Shown in pieces: positions 10,324-18,703 of a stretch of 46,803 nt of DNA. A program made the translations under genes and the position numbers. The stretch's first letter is position 1; each line of letters starts with the position of its first letter. The notes beneath the pieces are model-generated. The model did no database searches, had not been told where the DNA came from, and worked only from the letters and a program-made list of their open reading frames with translations. This DNA comes from Saprospiraceae bacterium (GTDB lineage Bacteria > Bacteroidota > Bacteroidia > Chitinophagales > Saprospiraceae). The stretch covers positions 1-46,803 of the forward strand of contig JALWSS010000160.1 of the NCBI GenBank assembly GCA_026993525.1, in the 5' to 3' direction.

Positions 10324-10708
10324 AGTTGATGCTTTTTTGATTTGTGGAACGACACCTTGCACTACCCCCACATTATACTAATGTATGCACTCCGGTTATT
10401 GGATTGTTGGAGACAAATTGGGCAGGGCTGCCGGGTGTTCCTGAAAATTGCCGGCCAAGGTAGGAAAAAACACCAATTAGTCGTCCAATTCCGACCAGAG
10501 AGAAATCAATCCCACGCACCTGCAAGCTTGATACCTGGTTTTGGCGGCGATCCCGGGGCAGGTCTGCGAACCAGCCCCATCCAGGCCAGTAGTTGGGTAG
10601 GAATTTTCCCAAAGCACTTCGCTTTACGGGTACAGAACTGATGGGGTACAAGGGGCCCGTTACGTCAATTTTTCTTTTTTTCGCCCTTCGGGCAACAAGC
10701 AACACCGT
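10324..10708. other. Divergent intergenic region fabH/nadD, no gene seen
   Basis: These 385 bp separate the divergent fabH and nadD starts. I see no convincing coding frame, and no promoter clean enough to call. The only structure is a short GCCC-TTC-GGGC hairpin at 10683-10693 preceded by a T-rich run, just before nadD. Confidence 0.5.
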
Positions 10709-11287
10709 ATGAAAAAGACAGGATTGTTCTTTGGCTCCTTCAACCCCGTTCATGTCGGCCACATGATCATAGCCAACTACATGGCCACTCAAACCGACCT
10801 TGATGAGGTATGGTTGGTGGTGAGCCCTCAGAATCCGCTCAAATCCAAAGCCAGCCTGGCCAAAGACTACGACAGGCTGCACCTGGTACAACTGGCCATC
10901 GGCGACAACCCCCGCCTGCGTGCTTCCAACATCGAGTTCAGCCTGCCCCGGCCCTCCTATACCATTGACACCCTGACCTATCTCGAAGAAAAATACCCTT
11001 CGGGAAAAGAATTTGTACTCATCATGGGCGGCGACAACCTGGCCACCCTCCACAAATGGAAAAACTACGAGCTGCTGCTTCGCAATTACCAGATCTACCT
11101 CTACAAAAGGCCGAAATTGAAAAAAACCGAATTTGAATCGCACCCTTCGGTGAAAACTTTCAACGCCCCCCTGCTGGACATCAGCGCTACCTACATCCGT
11201 CGTTGCCTCAAAGAAGGAAAATCCGTCCAATACCTCGTTCCTGATGCGGTTTTTGAATACCTGGAAAACACCACCCTCTACCGCTGA
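10709..11287 (+). CDS. nadD: Nicotinate-nucleotide adenylyltransferase
   Basis: NadD makes deamido-NAD from nicotinate mononucleotide and ATP in NAD biosynthesis. The 192-residue length is typical. The nucleotidyltransferase signature GSFNPVHVGHM is at residues 9-19, with the two histidines of the HxGH-type motif. The second motif, ISATYIRR, near residue 153 corresponds to the family's ISSTxIR. VSPQNPLK and MGGDNLATLHKW are also typical of bacterial NadD. The gene stands alone, divergent from fabH, and no terminator is obvious after it. Confidence 0.96.
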   Translation: MKKTGLFFGSFNPVHVGHMIIANYMATQTDLDEVWLVVSPQNPLKSKASLAKDYDRLHLVQLAIGDNPRLRASNIEFSLPRPSYTIDTLTYLEEKYPSGKEFVLIMGGDNLATLHKWKNYELLLRNYQIYLYKRPKLKKTEFESHPSVKTFNAPLLDISATYIRRCLKEGKSVQYLVPDAVFEYLENTTLYR

Positions 11288-11423
11288 ACGATTAAAAGTC
11301 AGGCTGTTAGCTCCCCTGCTGCCAACCATTGCCAAATGTTTGGCCGAAGGCTAAAAAAAATCAAATGAAGAGGGTTGACAGATTTTGGCAAAAAGAATTA
11401 CCTTTCCCTCTGTTAAACGCAAC

Positions 11424-11540
11424 TCAAAGTGGTTTGAGAATAATCCATCACTCACGTCAAGTGTGGATGGGGAGTTTGGGTCCCGAATCCCGAAAGCCTT
11501 CGGGACGGGATCGCCGCCCAAACCACTTCGTTTTGAGTAT
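11424..11540. mobile_element. MITE-like element, copy 1
   Basis: This 117-bp sequence begins TCAAAGTGGTTTG and ends CAAACCACTTCGTTTTGAGTAT-like, so the ends are imperfect inverted repeats (GTGGTTTG/CAAACCAC core). It is flanked by the 9-bp direct repeat AAACGCAAC at 11415-11423 and 11541-11549, as expected of a target-site duplication. The interior has a TCCCGAA-AGCC-TTCGGGA hairpin. There is no coding capacity. A second copy lies at 12244-12378. The rest of the 11288-11709 gap holds nothing recognised. Confidence 0.7.
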
Positions 11541-11709
11541 AAACGCAACGATCTTAACTTGCTGATATCAACTGCATTCGCAGGCGATTGGGTATCGCCA
11601 GAACTAACACGTGTGACCGGCAACTCCTTTCTTCAAGCACATCGCACCGCTCCGGTCCCGGACTACAGCGACAGTCAAACGCCTGCCAAACCTTTAAAAT
11701 CTTACCGCT

Positions 11710-11967
11710 ATGTACATTACTTTCAATGAGCTCAGGGATATCAAACACAGTCTTCCCACTGGCAGTGTAGCTCGCATTGCCAGTGAACTTGGCATTGAAG
11801 AGCAAACCGTGAGAAACTTCTTCGGAGCTAAAAAATTTGACAACGGACAAATTGTTGATATTCAAATCCAGCCCGGCCCCAATGGCGGTATCGTCCAGAT
11901 TGAAGACACCCGAATCCTCGACCTCGCAAAACAAATCCTGGAAGAGGCCTCTACCCCCACAAATTGA
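11710..11967 (+). CDS. Small helix-turn-helix DNA-binding protein
   Basis: The 85-residue product reads MYITFNELRDIKHSLPTGSV and continues into ARIASELGIEEQTVRNFFGA, a clear helix-turn-helix in which SELGIEEQTVRNFF spans the turn and recognition helix. The remainder (VDIQIQPGPNGGIVQIED, then a helix DLAKQILEEA) is a short C-terminal cap. I recall similar short DNA-binding proteins in Saprospiria, but cannot confirm that here. It is monocistronic: a strong terminator follows at 11991-12026, and MITE-like repeats lie on both sides. Its targets are unknown. Confidence 0.8.
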   Translation: MYITFNELRDIKHSLPTGSVARIASELGIEEQTVRNFFGAKKFDNGQIVDIQIQPGPNGGIVQIEDTRILDLAKQILEEASTPTN

Positions 11968-11990
11968 GCTACCCCTTCTGAAAAACCAGA

Positions 11991-12026
11991 AAAACCGGGA
12001 CAAGGATGATTGTCTCGGTTTTTTTT
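11991..12026 (+). terminator. Rho-independent terminator of the HTH gene
   Basis: A 13-bp stem (AAAACCGGGACAA with TTGTCTCGGTTTT, one G-U pair) and a 6-nt loop run into eight T. It lies 24 bp after the stop codon. Confidence 0.9.
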
Positions 12027-12243
12027 TATGCATCGGTTTGCCCCCTATTGTTCGAACAAAAATTACAGATGCTCAGAAAAATAGTTATCCAGCGTTGCAA
12101 ATTCGACCTGCGACAGAACTTCACTCCGGCTCTCATTACCCGGAGGCTGTCTCATAAACCGAAATTTGACAAACTTTTATAATTCTTCAAATTTACAAAT
12201 TGCTAATAACCAGTTTTTTTAAATAATATTTTGACAATATATA

Positions 12244-12378
12244 CCCGATTCGAAGTGGTTTGAAAATAATTCATCACTCCTGTCCAGTGTGGATGGGGAA
12301 TTTGGGTCCCGAATCCCGAATCCCGAAGAATTTCGGGACGGGACGGGATCGCCGCCCAAACCACTTCGTTTTGAGTAT
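12244..12378. mobile_element. MITE-like element, copy 2
   Basis: This is a homologue of 11424-11540: GAAGTGGTTTG at the left, GTGTGGATGGGGA in the middle, and the same CGCCGCCCAAACCACTTCG right end. Its central TCCCGAA hairpin arm is expanded by an extra ATCCCGA word, so it is longer. Here the inverted ends are cleaner (CGAAGTGGTTTG/CAAACCACTTCG). No clear target duplication is seen. The following 12379-12553 stretch contains nothing recognised. Confidence 0.7.
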
Positions 12379-12553
12379 ATCTGCCAAATCAGCCGCTACA
12401 TCCAACTCCTGATCATTTTTCCGGGTGGCGTTTTCATGCCTGACGAGCACCTCGTCACGCTCCAGATTATCAATACAAAAAGGATGAATTTGGCAAGAAG
12501 AGTTGCTTATTTTTTGATTTCATCATAGTTATTTTGGGTAATAATTGGTTAAT

Positions 12554-12627
12554 TAGGGCAAACGCACCGAAAGCTTTTGACTTAATAATGTCGTTTTTTC
12601 TGTTAACACTTTGATGCGTTTGCCCTA
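12554..12627. repeat. 13-bp perfect inverted repeat
   Basis: TAGGGCAAACGCA (12554-12566) pairs exactly with TGCGTTTGCCCTA (12615-12627) across a 48-nt AT-rich interior. It lies just beyond the 3' end of the sorting-domain remnant at 12645. It could be the end structure of a lost insertion or a transcription terminator without a T-run. Confidence 0.6.
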
Positions 12628-12644
12628 TGGGTATTAGCAGGAGT

Positions 12645-12908
12645 TTACTCCTTCACAAACTTTTTGCGCCAGGTGTGTCCTTGAATATCGGAGAGCTGGA
12701 TCAAATAAACCGCACTGGACAGTTGACTTAGATCAAGTTCCAATTGCTCTTCTCCTTTCTCAACATCCCTCACAAGCAGCGTCCGTCCATATATATCATT
12801 CAGCCGTAAGGTCATTCTATGTGTGGTCGGGATTTCAAACTGCACCATTAGATGATTACCGGCATTATGTTTAGTATGAATGCCGGATGGTTTTGACCTG
12901 CTATCCAT
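12645..12908 (-). pseudogene. Isolated T9SS sorting-domain remnant
   Basis: The frame encodes about 87 residues from ATG 12908. Most of it looks like the second half of a T9SS type A sorting domain: MTLRLNDIYGRTLLVRDVEK, ELDLSQLSSAVYLIQL and a basic end WRKKFVKE. There is no signal peptide, no passenger and no FPNP start. An in-frame stop lies about 20 codons upstream, so it cannot be the end of a longer intact gene. I read it as the leftover of a degraded secreted-protein gene. It could instead be a small expressed protein, but without a signal peptide it could not use type IX secretion. Confidence 0.6.
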
Positions 12909-13095
12909 ACTTGTTTGATGTCCATCATGTATCAGCACTGATTCTTTGAGATGTGGTCAAGGTAAGCTTGAAATGCGCTGTGAAATGGTGGGATTTATTA
13001 AACAGCAGGTAACAAAAAGGATTCTGCGTGGATTATTTATTATCCGTAGGTACTTGACAGCTTTTATCATTATGCTACACCAATGTAAATGAGTT

Positions 13096-13854
13096 ATGCC
13101 TGCTATCAAACTTTCTGCTGTGATTGTAGATGACGAAGCACAATCACGACAAACACTGGAAACCTTGCTGGAGGAATACTGCCCACAGATTAAGATTATT
13201 GGTAATGCTGATGGGGTCTTATCCGGATACCGCCTTCTTCAGACAGTATCTCCCGATGTTGTATTTTTGGATGTTGAAATGCCAGATGGGACTGGCTTTG
13301 ACTTGCTAAAAAAGATACGGTCGCCAAAATTTCATGTCGTATTCTGCACAGCTTACGATGAATTTGCCATCAAGGCATTCCAGTTCAATGCAATAGATTA
13401 CATCCTGAAGCCCATCGATATAGATGAATTGTTAAGGGCTGTGCATAAAATTAGTGCCACAACGACACAAGTAAGGAATGATAGGTTCACAAATCTTCTG
13501 TACTCGAATGAAAGCAAAAGGTTTGACAAAATCGCCTTGTCATCAAATGATGGCTTACATTTCATCGCCCTCGAAGACATCATCAGGCTCGAGTCATTTG
13601 CCAATTACACCACTTTCCACCTTGTTTCTGGTGATAAAATCACAATTGCCAAAACGCTCAAGAATTTTGACTTGCTTTTGCCTGATGAACAGTTCTTCAG
13701 ACCACACCAGTCACACATTATCAATCTGAAACAAGTAAAAAAGATTCTCAGGGAAGATGGGGGGTATTTGGTAATGCAAGGTGAGGACAAAATACCAATT
13801 TCAAGGAGTAAAAAGGAAAAGCTTTTTGAAATCGTGAAGACCCGCTTCTTATGA
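13096..13854 (+). CDS. LytTR-family response regulator (orphan)
   Basis: The 252 residues contain an N-terminal receiver domain. Its acidic pair is in VIVDDEAQ, the phosphoacceptor Asp in VVFLDVEMPDGTG, the Thr/Ala switch in FCTAYDEFA and the Lys in YILKPID. A C-terminal LytTR DNA-binding domain follows (residues about 150-250: IALEDIIRLESFANYTTFHL, RPHQSHIINLKQVKKI, ISRSKKEKLFE). LytTR regulators bind imperfect direct repeats upstream of exported or envelope genes. No kinase is adjacent on the same strand; the LytS-like kinase at 14801 has its own regulator. Base composition is lower in GC than in the surrounding metabolic genes. The remnant at 12645 is divergent from it. Confidence 0.92.
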   Translation: MPAIKLSAVIVDDEAQSRQTLETLLEEYCPQIKIIGNADGVLSGYRLLQTVSPDVVFLDVEMPDGTGFDLLKKIRSPKFHVVFCTAYDEFAIKAFQFNAIDYILKPIDIDELLRAVHKISATTTQVRNDRFTNLLYSNESKRFDKIALSSNDGLHFIALEDIIRLESFANYTTFHLVSGDKITIAKTLKNFDLLLPDEQFFRPHQSHIINLKQVKKILREDGGYLVMQGEDKIPISRSKKEKLFEIVKTRFL

Positions 13855-13876
13855 TCTTCATCAGGGCCAAAACCAA

Positions 13877-13908
13877 ACAATCAGCCAGTACCTCTACTGG
13901 CTGATTGT
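13877..13908. terminator. Perfect 14-bp hairpin between regulator and tRNA-Arg
   Basis: ACAATCAGCCAGTA pairs exactly with TACTGGCTGATTGT around a CCTC loop. It lies between the convergent response regulator (+) and tRNA-Arg (-), so it can stop transcription in either direction, although the T-run is poor on both strands. Confidence 0.7.
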
Positions 13909-13914
13909 ACTTTG

Positions 13915-13986
13915 TAGCCCCGCCAGGGATCGAACCTGGATCTTAGGTTCCGGAGACCTACGTACTATCCATTGTACTACAGGGCC
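13915..13986 (-). tRNA. tRNA-Arg (anticodon CCG)
   Basis: On the minus strand a 72-nt cloverleaf can be folded. The acceptor is GGCCCTG with CGGGGCT (two G-U pairs), the anticodon stem TAGGT/ACCTA closes the loop CTCCGGA (anticodon CCG, reading CGG), and the T arm is CCAGG-TTCGATC-CCTGG. The discriminator is A and CCA is not encoded. Confidence 0.93.
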
Positions 13987-14094
13987 TTTTTTTAAGGGCG
14001 GCAAAGTTAAGAACTTTCTTTTCATTGCAAGCTTTAGGTTCCCAGGAATGAATCATACTTGTTCGCCGAAGTGAAAGGTGCCATACCATTTTAA

Positions 14095-14832
14095 TTAGAT
14101 TGAAGAATCACCGGAATTAAAAATCCGCTTGATGACCTCATCCTTTTTTGCACGGCTAACAGGGATTTTGAAGCCTTCCAGTTCCAACCGGTTGCCCTCG
14201 CAACAGGTCACTTTGTCCAAAGCCACGATAAACGACTTGTGCACCCGCATGAACTCTTCCGCCGGCAGCAATTCCTCGAGGTTTTTGAGGCTTTCAAGGG
14301 CAATGTACTTTCCGGAATGGCAAATAAACCGCACATACTCTTTCAATCCCTCCACATAGATGATATCGTCAAAAAAGATTCGCACCAGCTTGCCGTCTAT
14401 TCGGGTGGTGTAGAAGGGACGCTTGCCGGGCTTTTCGTTTTCCTTCGTCAATGGCGTTGGTTGTGCCCCTTTCTGAATGTATTCACGGGCTTTGTTCACT
14501 GCCTGAACGAAGCGTTCAAAAGAGAACGGCTTGAGCAGGTAATCAACGGCATTGAGTTCAAACGCTTCCACCGCATAATCGGAGTAGGCAGTGGTGAAGA
14601 TGGTCACCGGAGGAGACTTCAATGTTTTCAGAAGATTGTTGCCACTCAGCGTTGGCATTTGGATGTCGAGAAAGAGCAAATCCACCCTTTCATTGTTGAG
14701 GATTTCCAACGCTTTCATGGGCGATTTGACTTTTGCGACAATGGACAAATCCGGAATATTCCCGATGAATTGCTCGAGAAGGTTGAGTGCCAGGAACTCA
14801 TCATCCACCAGTAAGGTTTTGATCGTATTCAT
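14095..14832 (-). CDS. LytTR-family response regulator, partner of the adjacent kinase
   Basis: The 245-residue protein has a receiver domain (LLVDDEFLA, phosphoacceptor in LLFLDIQMPTLSG, FTTAYSDYAVEAF, YLLKPFSFERF). A LytTR domain follows (residues about 140-240: IDGKLVRIFFDDIIYVEGLK, MRVHKSFIVALDKV, IPVSRAKKDEV). Its start overlaps the end of the kinase gene by 32 bp, so the two are translationally linked and form a LytS/LytR (AgrC/AlgR-like) pair. The LytTR domain probably controls envelope or exported-protein genes; the targets cannot be read here. Confidence 0.94.
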   Translation of the reverse strand: MNTIKTLLVDDEFLALNLLEQFIGNIPDLSIVAKVKSPMKALEILNNERVDLLFLDIQMPTLSGNNLLKTLKSPPVTIFTTAYSDYAVEAFELNAVDYLLKPFSFERFVQAVNKAREYIQKGAQPTPLTKENEKPGKRPFYTTRIDGKLVRIFFDDIIYVEGLKEYVRFICHSGKYIALESLKNLEELLPAEEFMRVHKSFIVALDKVTCCEGNRLELEGFKIPVSRAKKDEVIKRIFNSGDSSI

Positions 14833-15880
14833 GGATCTTTGATTTTTTCAAAGACTCTTTGAGTTTCATTGAGAAGAAAACTTCAAATGTTTTGCCGTTG
14901 TCTTCTACGGAAAGGAGGTATTGGCCGGGGTATTTCAGGTCCAGCCTTTTGACGATATTGCTCAACCCCACCCCTCCTGTGCGGTCTTTCTGTCCGTCGT
15001 TTTCATCCTTGGAGTTTACGGTCCTGAACAACAGGCGATTGTTAGCGTCAATTTTCAGTTCAATATCGGTAAAGGCATCGGGATTGGTATCAAAGTCACA
15101 GTGCTTGAAGCAATTTTCGACAATGGGAATCAAAACCATCGGCTCGATGAGCAGGTCTTCCAGGGCACCCTCTACCCTGAAATTGATATTCACCTGGTGT
15201 TCTGACCGCATTCTAAAAAGCTCGATAAATTCATTGATAAAGTGAATTTCCTTATCCAGTCTGACCAGAGAATCCTTCCCGTCATAAACAACATAGCGCA
15301 ACAATTTGGACAGCTTCAGGACCATAGGAGCTGTCTGGTCTGATTTGACCACAGCCAGGGAGTAAATGTTGTTGAGTGTATTGAAAAGAAAATGAGGATT
15401 GATCTGGGCTTTCAAAAACTGTAGCTGGGCCTCATTCTGTTTGTTGATGATTGACAACACCCTGTGCTCATGCTGGTAGCGGTTCACCAATACCTGATAC
15501 AGGGTGCTGAACAAAACGATGGACAAGTTAGTGAGCAAGGCTGCAACTGTAAAACTTCGCTCAACCAACAAGCCAGGACGTTTGATAACAGGTATATCCG
15601 GAAACAGCATATTGATCTTCACCCGGATGGGAACGAACAGTATTACCAGGGCAAGTGCACTGACGACAAAGAACACATAACGTCCTTTTTCCAGAAGTTT
15701 ATTGACCAGGAGGAAGGCATTGACATAGAACAGCAAAGCAAGAAAAAACAGATTCACCAATACCCGCCAGTAAATAATGTGTGCCTGTATAAACCAGGTG
15801 AATACGATCAGATTGATCAATGCGATAATCAACCAAAAGGCCAGATGAAGGCCGACTACAATAGCTTTTTTAGATAGCAT
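14801..15880 (-). CDS. LytS-type sensor histidine kinase
   Basis: The 359-residue protein starts at ATG 15880 (MLSKKAIVVGLHLAFW); the frame continues up to a TTG, but the ATG is more credible. Four hydrophobic segments in the first 140 residues give a membrane sensor without a large extracytoplasmic domain. The kinase core is of the His_kinase (LytS/YehU) type: the H-box is FLKAQINPHFLFNTLNNIYS, N-box PIVENCFKH, and the G-box GGVGLSNIVKRL near the end. It phosphorylates the regulator encoded by the overlapping next gene. The signal is unknown. Confidence 0.94.
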   Translation of the reverse strand: MLSKKAIVVGLHLAFWLIIALINLIVFTWFIQAHIIYWRVLVNLFFLALLFYVNAFLLVNKLLEKGRYVFFVVSALALVILFVPIRVKINMLFPDIPVIKRPGLLVERSFTVAALLTNLSIVLFSTLYQVLVNRYQHEHRVLSIINKQNEAQLQFLKAQINPHFLFNTLNNIYSLAVVKSDQTAPMVLKLSKLLRYVVYDGKDSLVRLDKEIHFINEFIELFRMRSEHQVNINFRVEGALEDLLIEPMVLIPIVENCFKHCDFDTNPDAFTDIELKIDANNRLLFRTVNSKDENDGQKDRTGGVGLSNIVKRLDLKYPGQYLLSVEDNGKTFEVFFSMKLKESLKKSKIHEYDQNLTGG

Positions 15881-16142
15881 AATCCAGTGTTTCAATTATG
15901 CTCCAATGTAGTCCCCGGAGGGGAGATCACCCAGTTTATTAAATCATCGGCCACTCCGGTTCCATGAATGATACCCTGGCTTCAATGAACTGCAAAACAA
16001 AGCACTCAGGTACACATATCCGGTATTTCAGACCTCGGGTTGAATACCACCGGCAGCTTGTTGAACAGATTTGCCGACGTGGATGAAGTCGCCGCACATT
16101 TGCCTCGACAACAAAATTCTTTCACTTCAAAACATTGTTCTA

Positions 16143-16874
16143 ATGAAAGCAATCATCAAAGCCTTCACCCTTTTGACCCTGTGTACCCCATTGCTCCTCT
16201 CATCTTGCAAAAAAGAAACCGAATCTACCCAGCCGGAAACCCAGAACATGAGCCAGCAGGAAGCCGAAGCAGTAGCCGAAATAGTTGCCGTTGCGGCAAT
16301 AGAGGAAACAGAATCCTACGCCGAAACCGCACCTGCCTACGCTCCACAGGACCCCTCACAATCGTCTGATTTCTGCGGCGAAACTTTTGACACCACCCTT
16401 GCTTTCAGCTACCAGTATCAGAATCTTAGTGTTGCCTTTGAAAGTACCTGGGCAATAACTGTCAATTGCAACAACCTCAACGTACCTGAATCACTTAGTG
16501 GTTATGCTGCCGGAGCCGGCAATGCCGAATCAACGCTGATGACCAGCACCCTGACCAACAACACCATTGCGACGCTCGACGGCCTGCTACCCAACCAGGA
16601 TTCCTACGTTTTCAATGGTACTTATGACGGCGCAGGCACCCTGCAGTCTAAAGTGGGGCTGAAGAGGTCTTATGCGGTTGTTGCCAGTGTGAACCTCGAA
16701 GACATAGAGGTGGATAAAGATACCCTGACAGCCACTGGAGGTACCGCAACCATGGTAATTGAAGCCACCTCTTCAACCGGCAATACAGCGGTTTTCAATG
16801 CCACTGTAACCATCAACGGTGATGGTACTGCAACGGTGGAGATCAACGGCAATTCCTTTACGATTTACCTTTAG
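16143..16874 (+). CDS. Lipoprotein of unknown function
   Basis: ATG 16143 gives a lipoprotein signal peptide MKAIIKAFTLLTLC... with lipobox LLSSC (Cys22); the open frame further upstream does not look coding. The 243-residue product has a Glu/Ala-rich stretch (MSQQEAEAVAEIVAVAAIEE) followed by a beta-rich domain full of Thr, Ser and Asn with repeated strand pairs, and it ends FTIYL. I do not recognise the family. Surface or periplasmic anchoring is the only supported statement. A terminator follows at 16933-16963. Confidence 0.75.
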   Translation: MKAIIKAFTLLTLCTPLLLSSCKKETESTQPETQNMSQQEAEAVAEIVAVAAIEETESYAETAPAYAPQDPSQSSDFCGETFDTTLAFSYQYQNLSVAFESTWAITVNCNNLNVPESLSGYAAGAGNAESTLMTSTLTNNTIATLDGLLPNQDSYVFNGTYDGAGTLQSKVGLKRSYAVVASVNLEDIEVDKDTLTATGGTATMVIEATSSTGNTAVFNATVTINGDGTATVEINGNSFTIYL

Positions 16875-16932
16875 GCAACATGCTCCTTTGATTCACACAT
16901 ACCCCTTGGACCAATCCCCCGAAAAAGGACCT

Positions 16933-16963
16933 GGGTGCTAAAGAGCACCCTTGTCTTTTTTTT
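16933..16963 (+). terminator. Rho-independent terminator of the lipoprotein gene
   Basis: The stem GGGTGCT/AGCACCC with loop AAAG is followed by TTGTC and a run of eight or nine T. Confidence 0.88.
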
Positions 16964-17011
16964 ACCGGGGCAGCTCAATACCATTCTTCGTCACCACAGA
17001 AAACAAAAATT

Positions 17012-17839
17012 ATGTTCACACTCCATCACATTCCCACCTGGCTGGTCACCTGGTTGGTTTCTTCCCTGGTTGTGTTCAGCCGGTATTTCCTTGCATCGGG
17101 CTTGCTTTTTCTTTTTTTCTACATCCTCAAAAGAAGAAGCTTCCTCAACAGAAAAATCCAACATGCATTCCCGAAGGCGAAGGAAATATCATTTGAAATC
17201 AAGCATTCACTTTACACTTCCTTCATTTTTGGGCTGGTTGGGGCAGGCATCTTTGGAATGTACAAGATTGGAATCACACGCATCTATACTGATACATCGC
17301 AGTTTGGTGCAGTTTGGTTCGCACTCTCAGTCATCCTGCTAATCTTCATCCACGACACCTGGTTTTACTGGATACACCGGCTCATGCACCATCGGAAGTT
17401 ATACCGGCTCATTCATTTGGTACACCACCGTTCTCACAACCCCACTCCCTGGGCCGCATTGTCGTTTCACCCTTTAGAGGCTGTTCTTGAAATCGCTTTC
17501 CTTCCGGCAATTGTCATGCTGGTGCCACTGCATCCCATTGCGATCATTCTGTTTTCAACCATAGCTTTGGTGGTGAACATTATCGGGCATTTGGGATATG
17601 AACTAATGCCTGCATGGTTTGTGCGCCACCCACTGCTTCGTTGGGTCAATACTTCCACGCACCACAACCTCCATCACAAGTATGCCAACAAGAACTACGG
17701 ATTGTATTTCAACATCTGGGATCGGTTGATGGACACCAACCACCTTCATTACGAGGATATCTTTGAAGAAACTACTACAAGAGAAGATTTCCCAGACCCC
17801 AGGCCCCAACCCAACACGAGGAGGATTTATGAACAATAA
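17012..17839 (+). CDS. Sterol desaturase/fatty acid hydroxylase family protein
   Basis: This 275-residue membrane protein has about four to five hydrophobic segments and the eight-histidine di-iron signature of the family. The boxes are HDTWFYWIHRLMHH, HLVHHRSHNPTPW and STHHNLHHKYANKNYGLYF. Members hydroxylate or desaturate lipids, sterols or carotenoids in the membrane using O2. The substrate is not evident; in Bacteroidota carotenoid or fatty-acid modification is likely. ATG 17012 is used because MFTLHHIPTWLVTWLV leads into the first helix. The downstream lipoprotein gene starts 82 bp later, so co-transcription is possible. Confidence 0.92.
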   Translation: MFTLHHIPTWLVTWLVSSLVVFSRYFLASGLLFLFFYILKRRSFLNRKIQHAFPKAKEISFEIKHSLYTSFIFGLVGAGIFGMYKIGITRIYTDTSQFGAVWFALSVILLIFIHDTWFYWIHRLMHHRKLYRLIHLVHHRSHNPTPWAALSFHPLEAVLEIAFLPAIVMLVPLHPIAIILFSTIALVVNIIGHLGYELMPAWFVRHPLLRWVNTSTHHNLHHKYANKNYGLYFNIWDRLMDTNHLHYEDIFEETTTREDFPDPRPQPNTRRIYEQ

Positions 17840-17921
17840 TTTCCCTTTATGCGTTTGGCAACTGTATCCAACAATTGATCTACATTTGATCCATCTATTA
17901 ACCAAACCAATTCTAAAGACA

Positions 17922-18473
17922 ATGAAACAGGTACTCACCATTCTCAGTGTTCTTGTTGTTTTTGCCGCTTGCTCCAATGCGGGCAAATACGCCGATCAGA
18001 TCAACGAACTGGCTTCCAAATGGGACAGCACCACTTCTGCCCTCACCGACTTTGCCGGTACCGTATCCAACGCACAGGCCAGCTGGCTGAGCGATGTCAA
18101 CACCATGCAGGTTTCTGAAGAAGCAATGGCCGGTTGGTCAGAAGAAATGAAAGCCAAATACAACGAGTTATCGGCTGCCGTAAACAACAACACCAGCAAC
18201 CTTTCCGCTCTTTTTACCGAACTGGATGACTTCATCAGCCAATGGACTGAAAAAGGCGAAACCATGAAAGCACTCAAAGACGGACTCGCCTCCGGCAAAC
18301 TGGAAGGCAACGTTGAAGAGCAAATCAGTGAACTGACCAGCCTTGCCAACACCGGGGCCGCCAACCTGGAGACCTGGCAATCCAGATTCTCAGAGATTAA
18401 TGCTGCCATAGCAAATGCAAAGCAGATGTTTGCTGACCTCGGAGTCTCTGCCGGAACTGATTCCAGCCGTTAA
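17922..18473 (+). CDS. Coiled-coil lipoprotein of unknown function
   Basis: ATG 17922 gives MKQVLTILSVLVVFAACSNA, a lipoprotein signal with lipobox FAAC (Cys17). The 183-residue product is almost entirely helical, with heptad-like spacing (for example ELASKWDSTTSALTDF and EEQISELTSLANT), so a helical bundle or coiled coil is expected. No catalytic motif is seen. An upstream in-frame ATG at 17763 lies inside the previous gene and is unlikely. A terminator follows at 18501. Confidence 0.78.
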   Translation: MKQVLTILSVLVVFAACSNAGKYADQINELASKWDSTTSALTDFAGTVSNAQASWLSDVNTMQVSEEAMAGWSEEMKAKYNELSAAVNNNTSNLSALFTELDDFISQWTEKGETMKALKDGLASGKLEGNVEEQISELTSLANTGAANLETWQSRFSEINAAIANAKQMFADLGVSAGTDSSR

Positions 18474-18500
18474 AGACCCTCAATCAGTAAAAGACTTGTT

Positions 18501-18536
18501 AATCCCGGTGAGCGAAAACTCTCCGGGATTTTTTTG
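18501..18536 (+). terminator. Rho-independent terminator
   Basis: AATCCCGG and CCGGGATT pair, with an inner GAG/CTC extension, and run into a T7 tract just after the lipoprotein gene. Confidence 0.88.
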
Positions 18537-18546
18537 ACTCAAACAA

Positions 18547-18577
18547 TTGTATAATTAGTTGACAAAGATTAAATTTG
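18547..18577 (+). promoter_or_regulatory. Bacteroidota-type promoter for a candidate small RNA
   Basis: TTG (18547-18549), 20 nt, then TAAATTTG (18570-18577) match the TTG/TAnnTTTG form. There is no gene on the plus strand after it, only the structured segment at 18583-18703. Confidence 0.5.
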
Positions 18578-18582
18578 CACCT

Positions 18583-18703
18583 GTTAGTGGCGACTATATC
18601 CTTTCCGCCGATTCGATCCTCTCTTTCGGCACGCCGCTAACGCCTTCTCGGAGCGTTTTTGAAAACTGTAACTCCTGACTAAGTTTAGGAGTTACATTTT
18701 TTT
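18583..18703 (+). ncRNA. Candidate small RNA, about 120 nt
   Basis: The segment begins where transcription from the 18547 promoter should start. A 10-bp stem, GTTAGTGGCG (18583-18592) with CGCCGCTAAC (18632-18641, one G-U pair), encloses an inner GCCGA/TCGGC pairing. The segment ends in a perfect 10-bp hairpin, TGTAACTCCT/AGGAGTTACA (18667-18696), followed by seven T. That is promoter, structured body and terminator with no open reading frame. The T-run overlaps the stop codon of the convergent MDR gene. It does not resemble SRP RNA, tmRNA or RNase P as I know them; 6S RNA cannot be excluded. Confidence 0.5.

Noticed and set aside
10373-11335. A 320-codon minus-strand frame across nadD
   Set aside because: It covers nadD in antisense and the gap; its composition is typical of antisense translation, and nadD is unmistakable.
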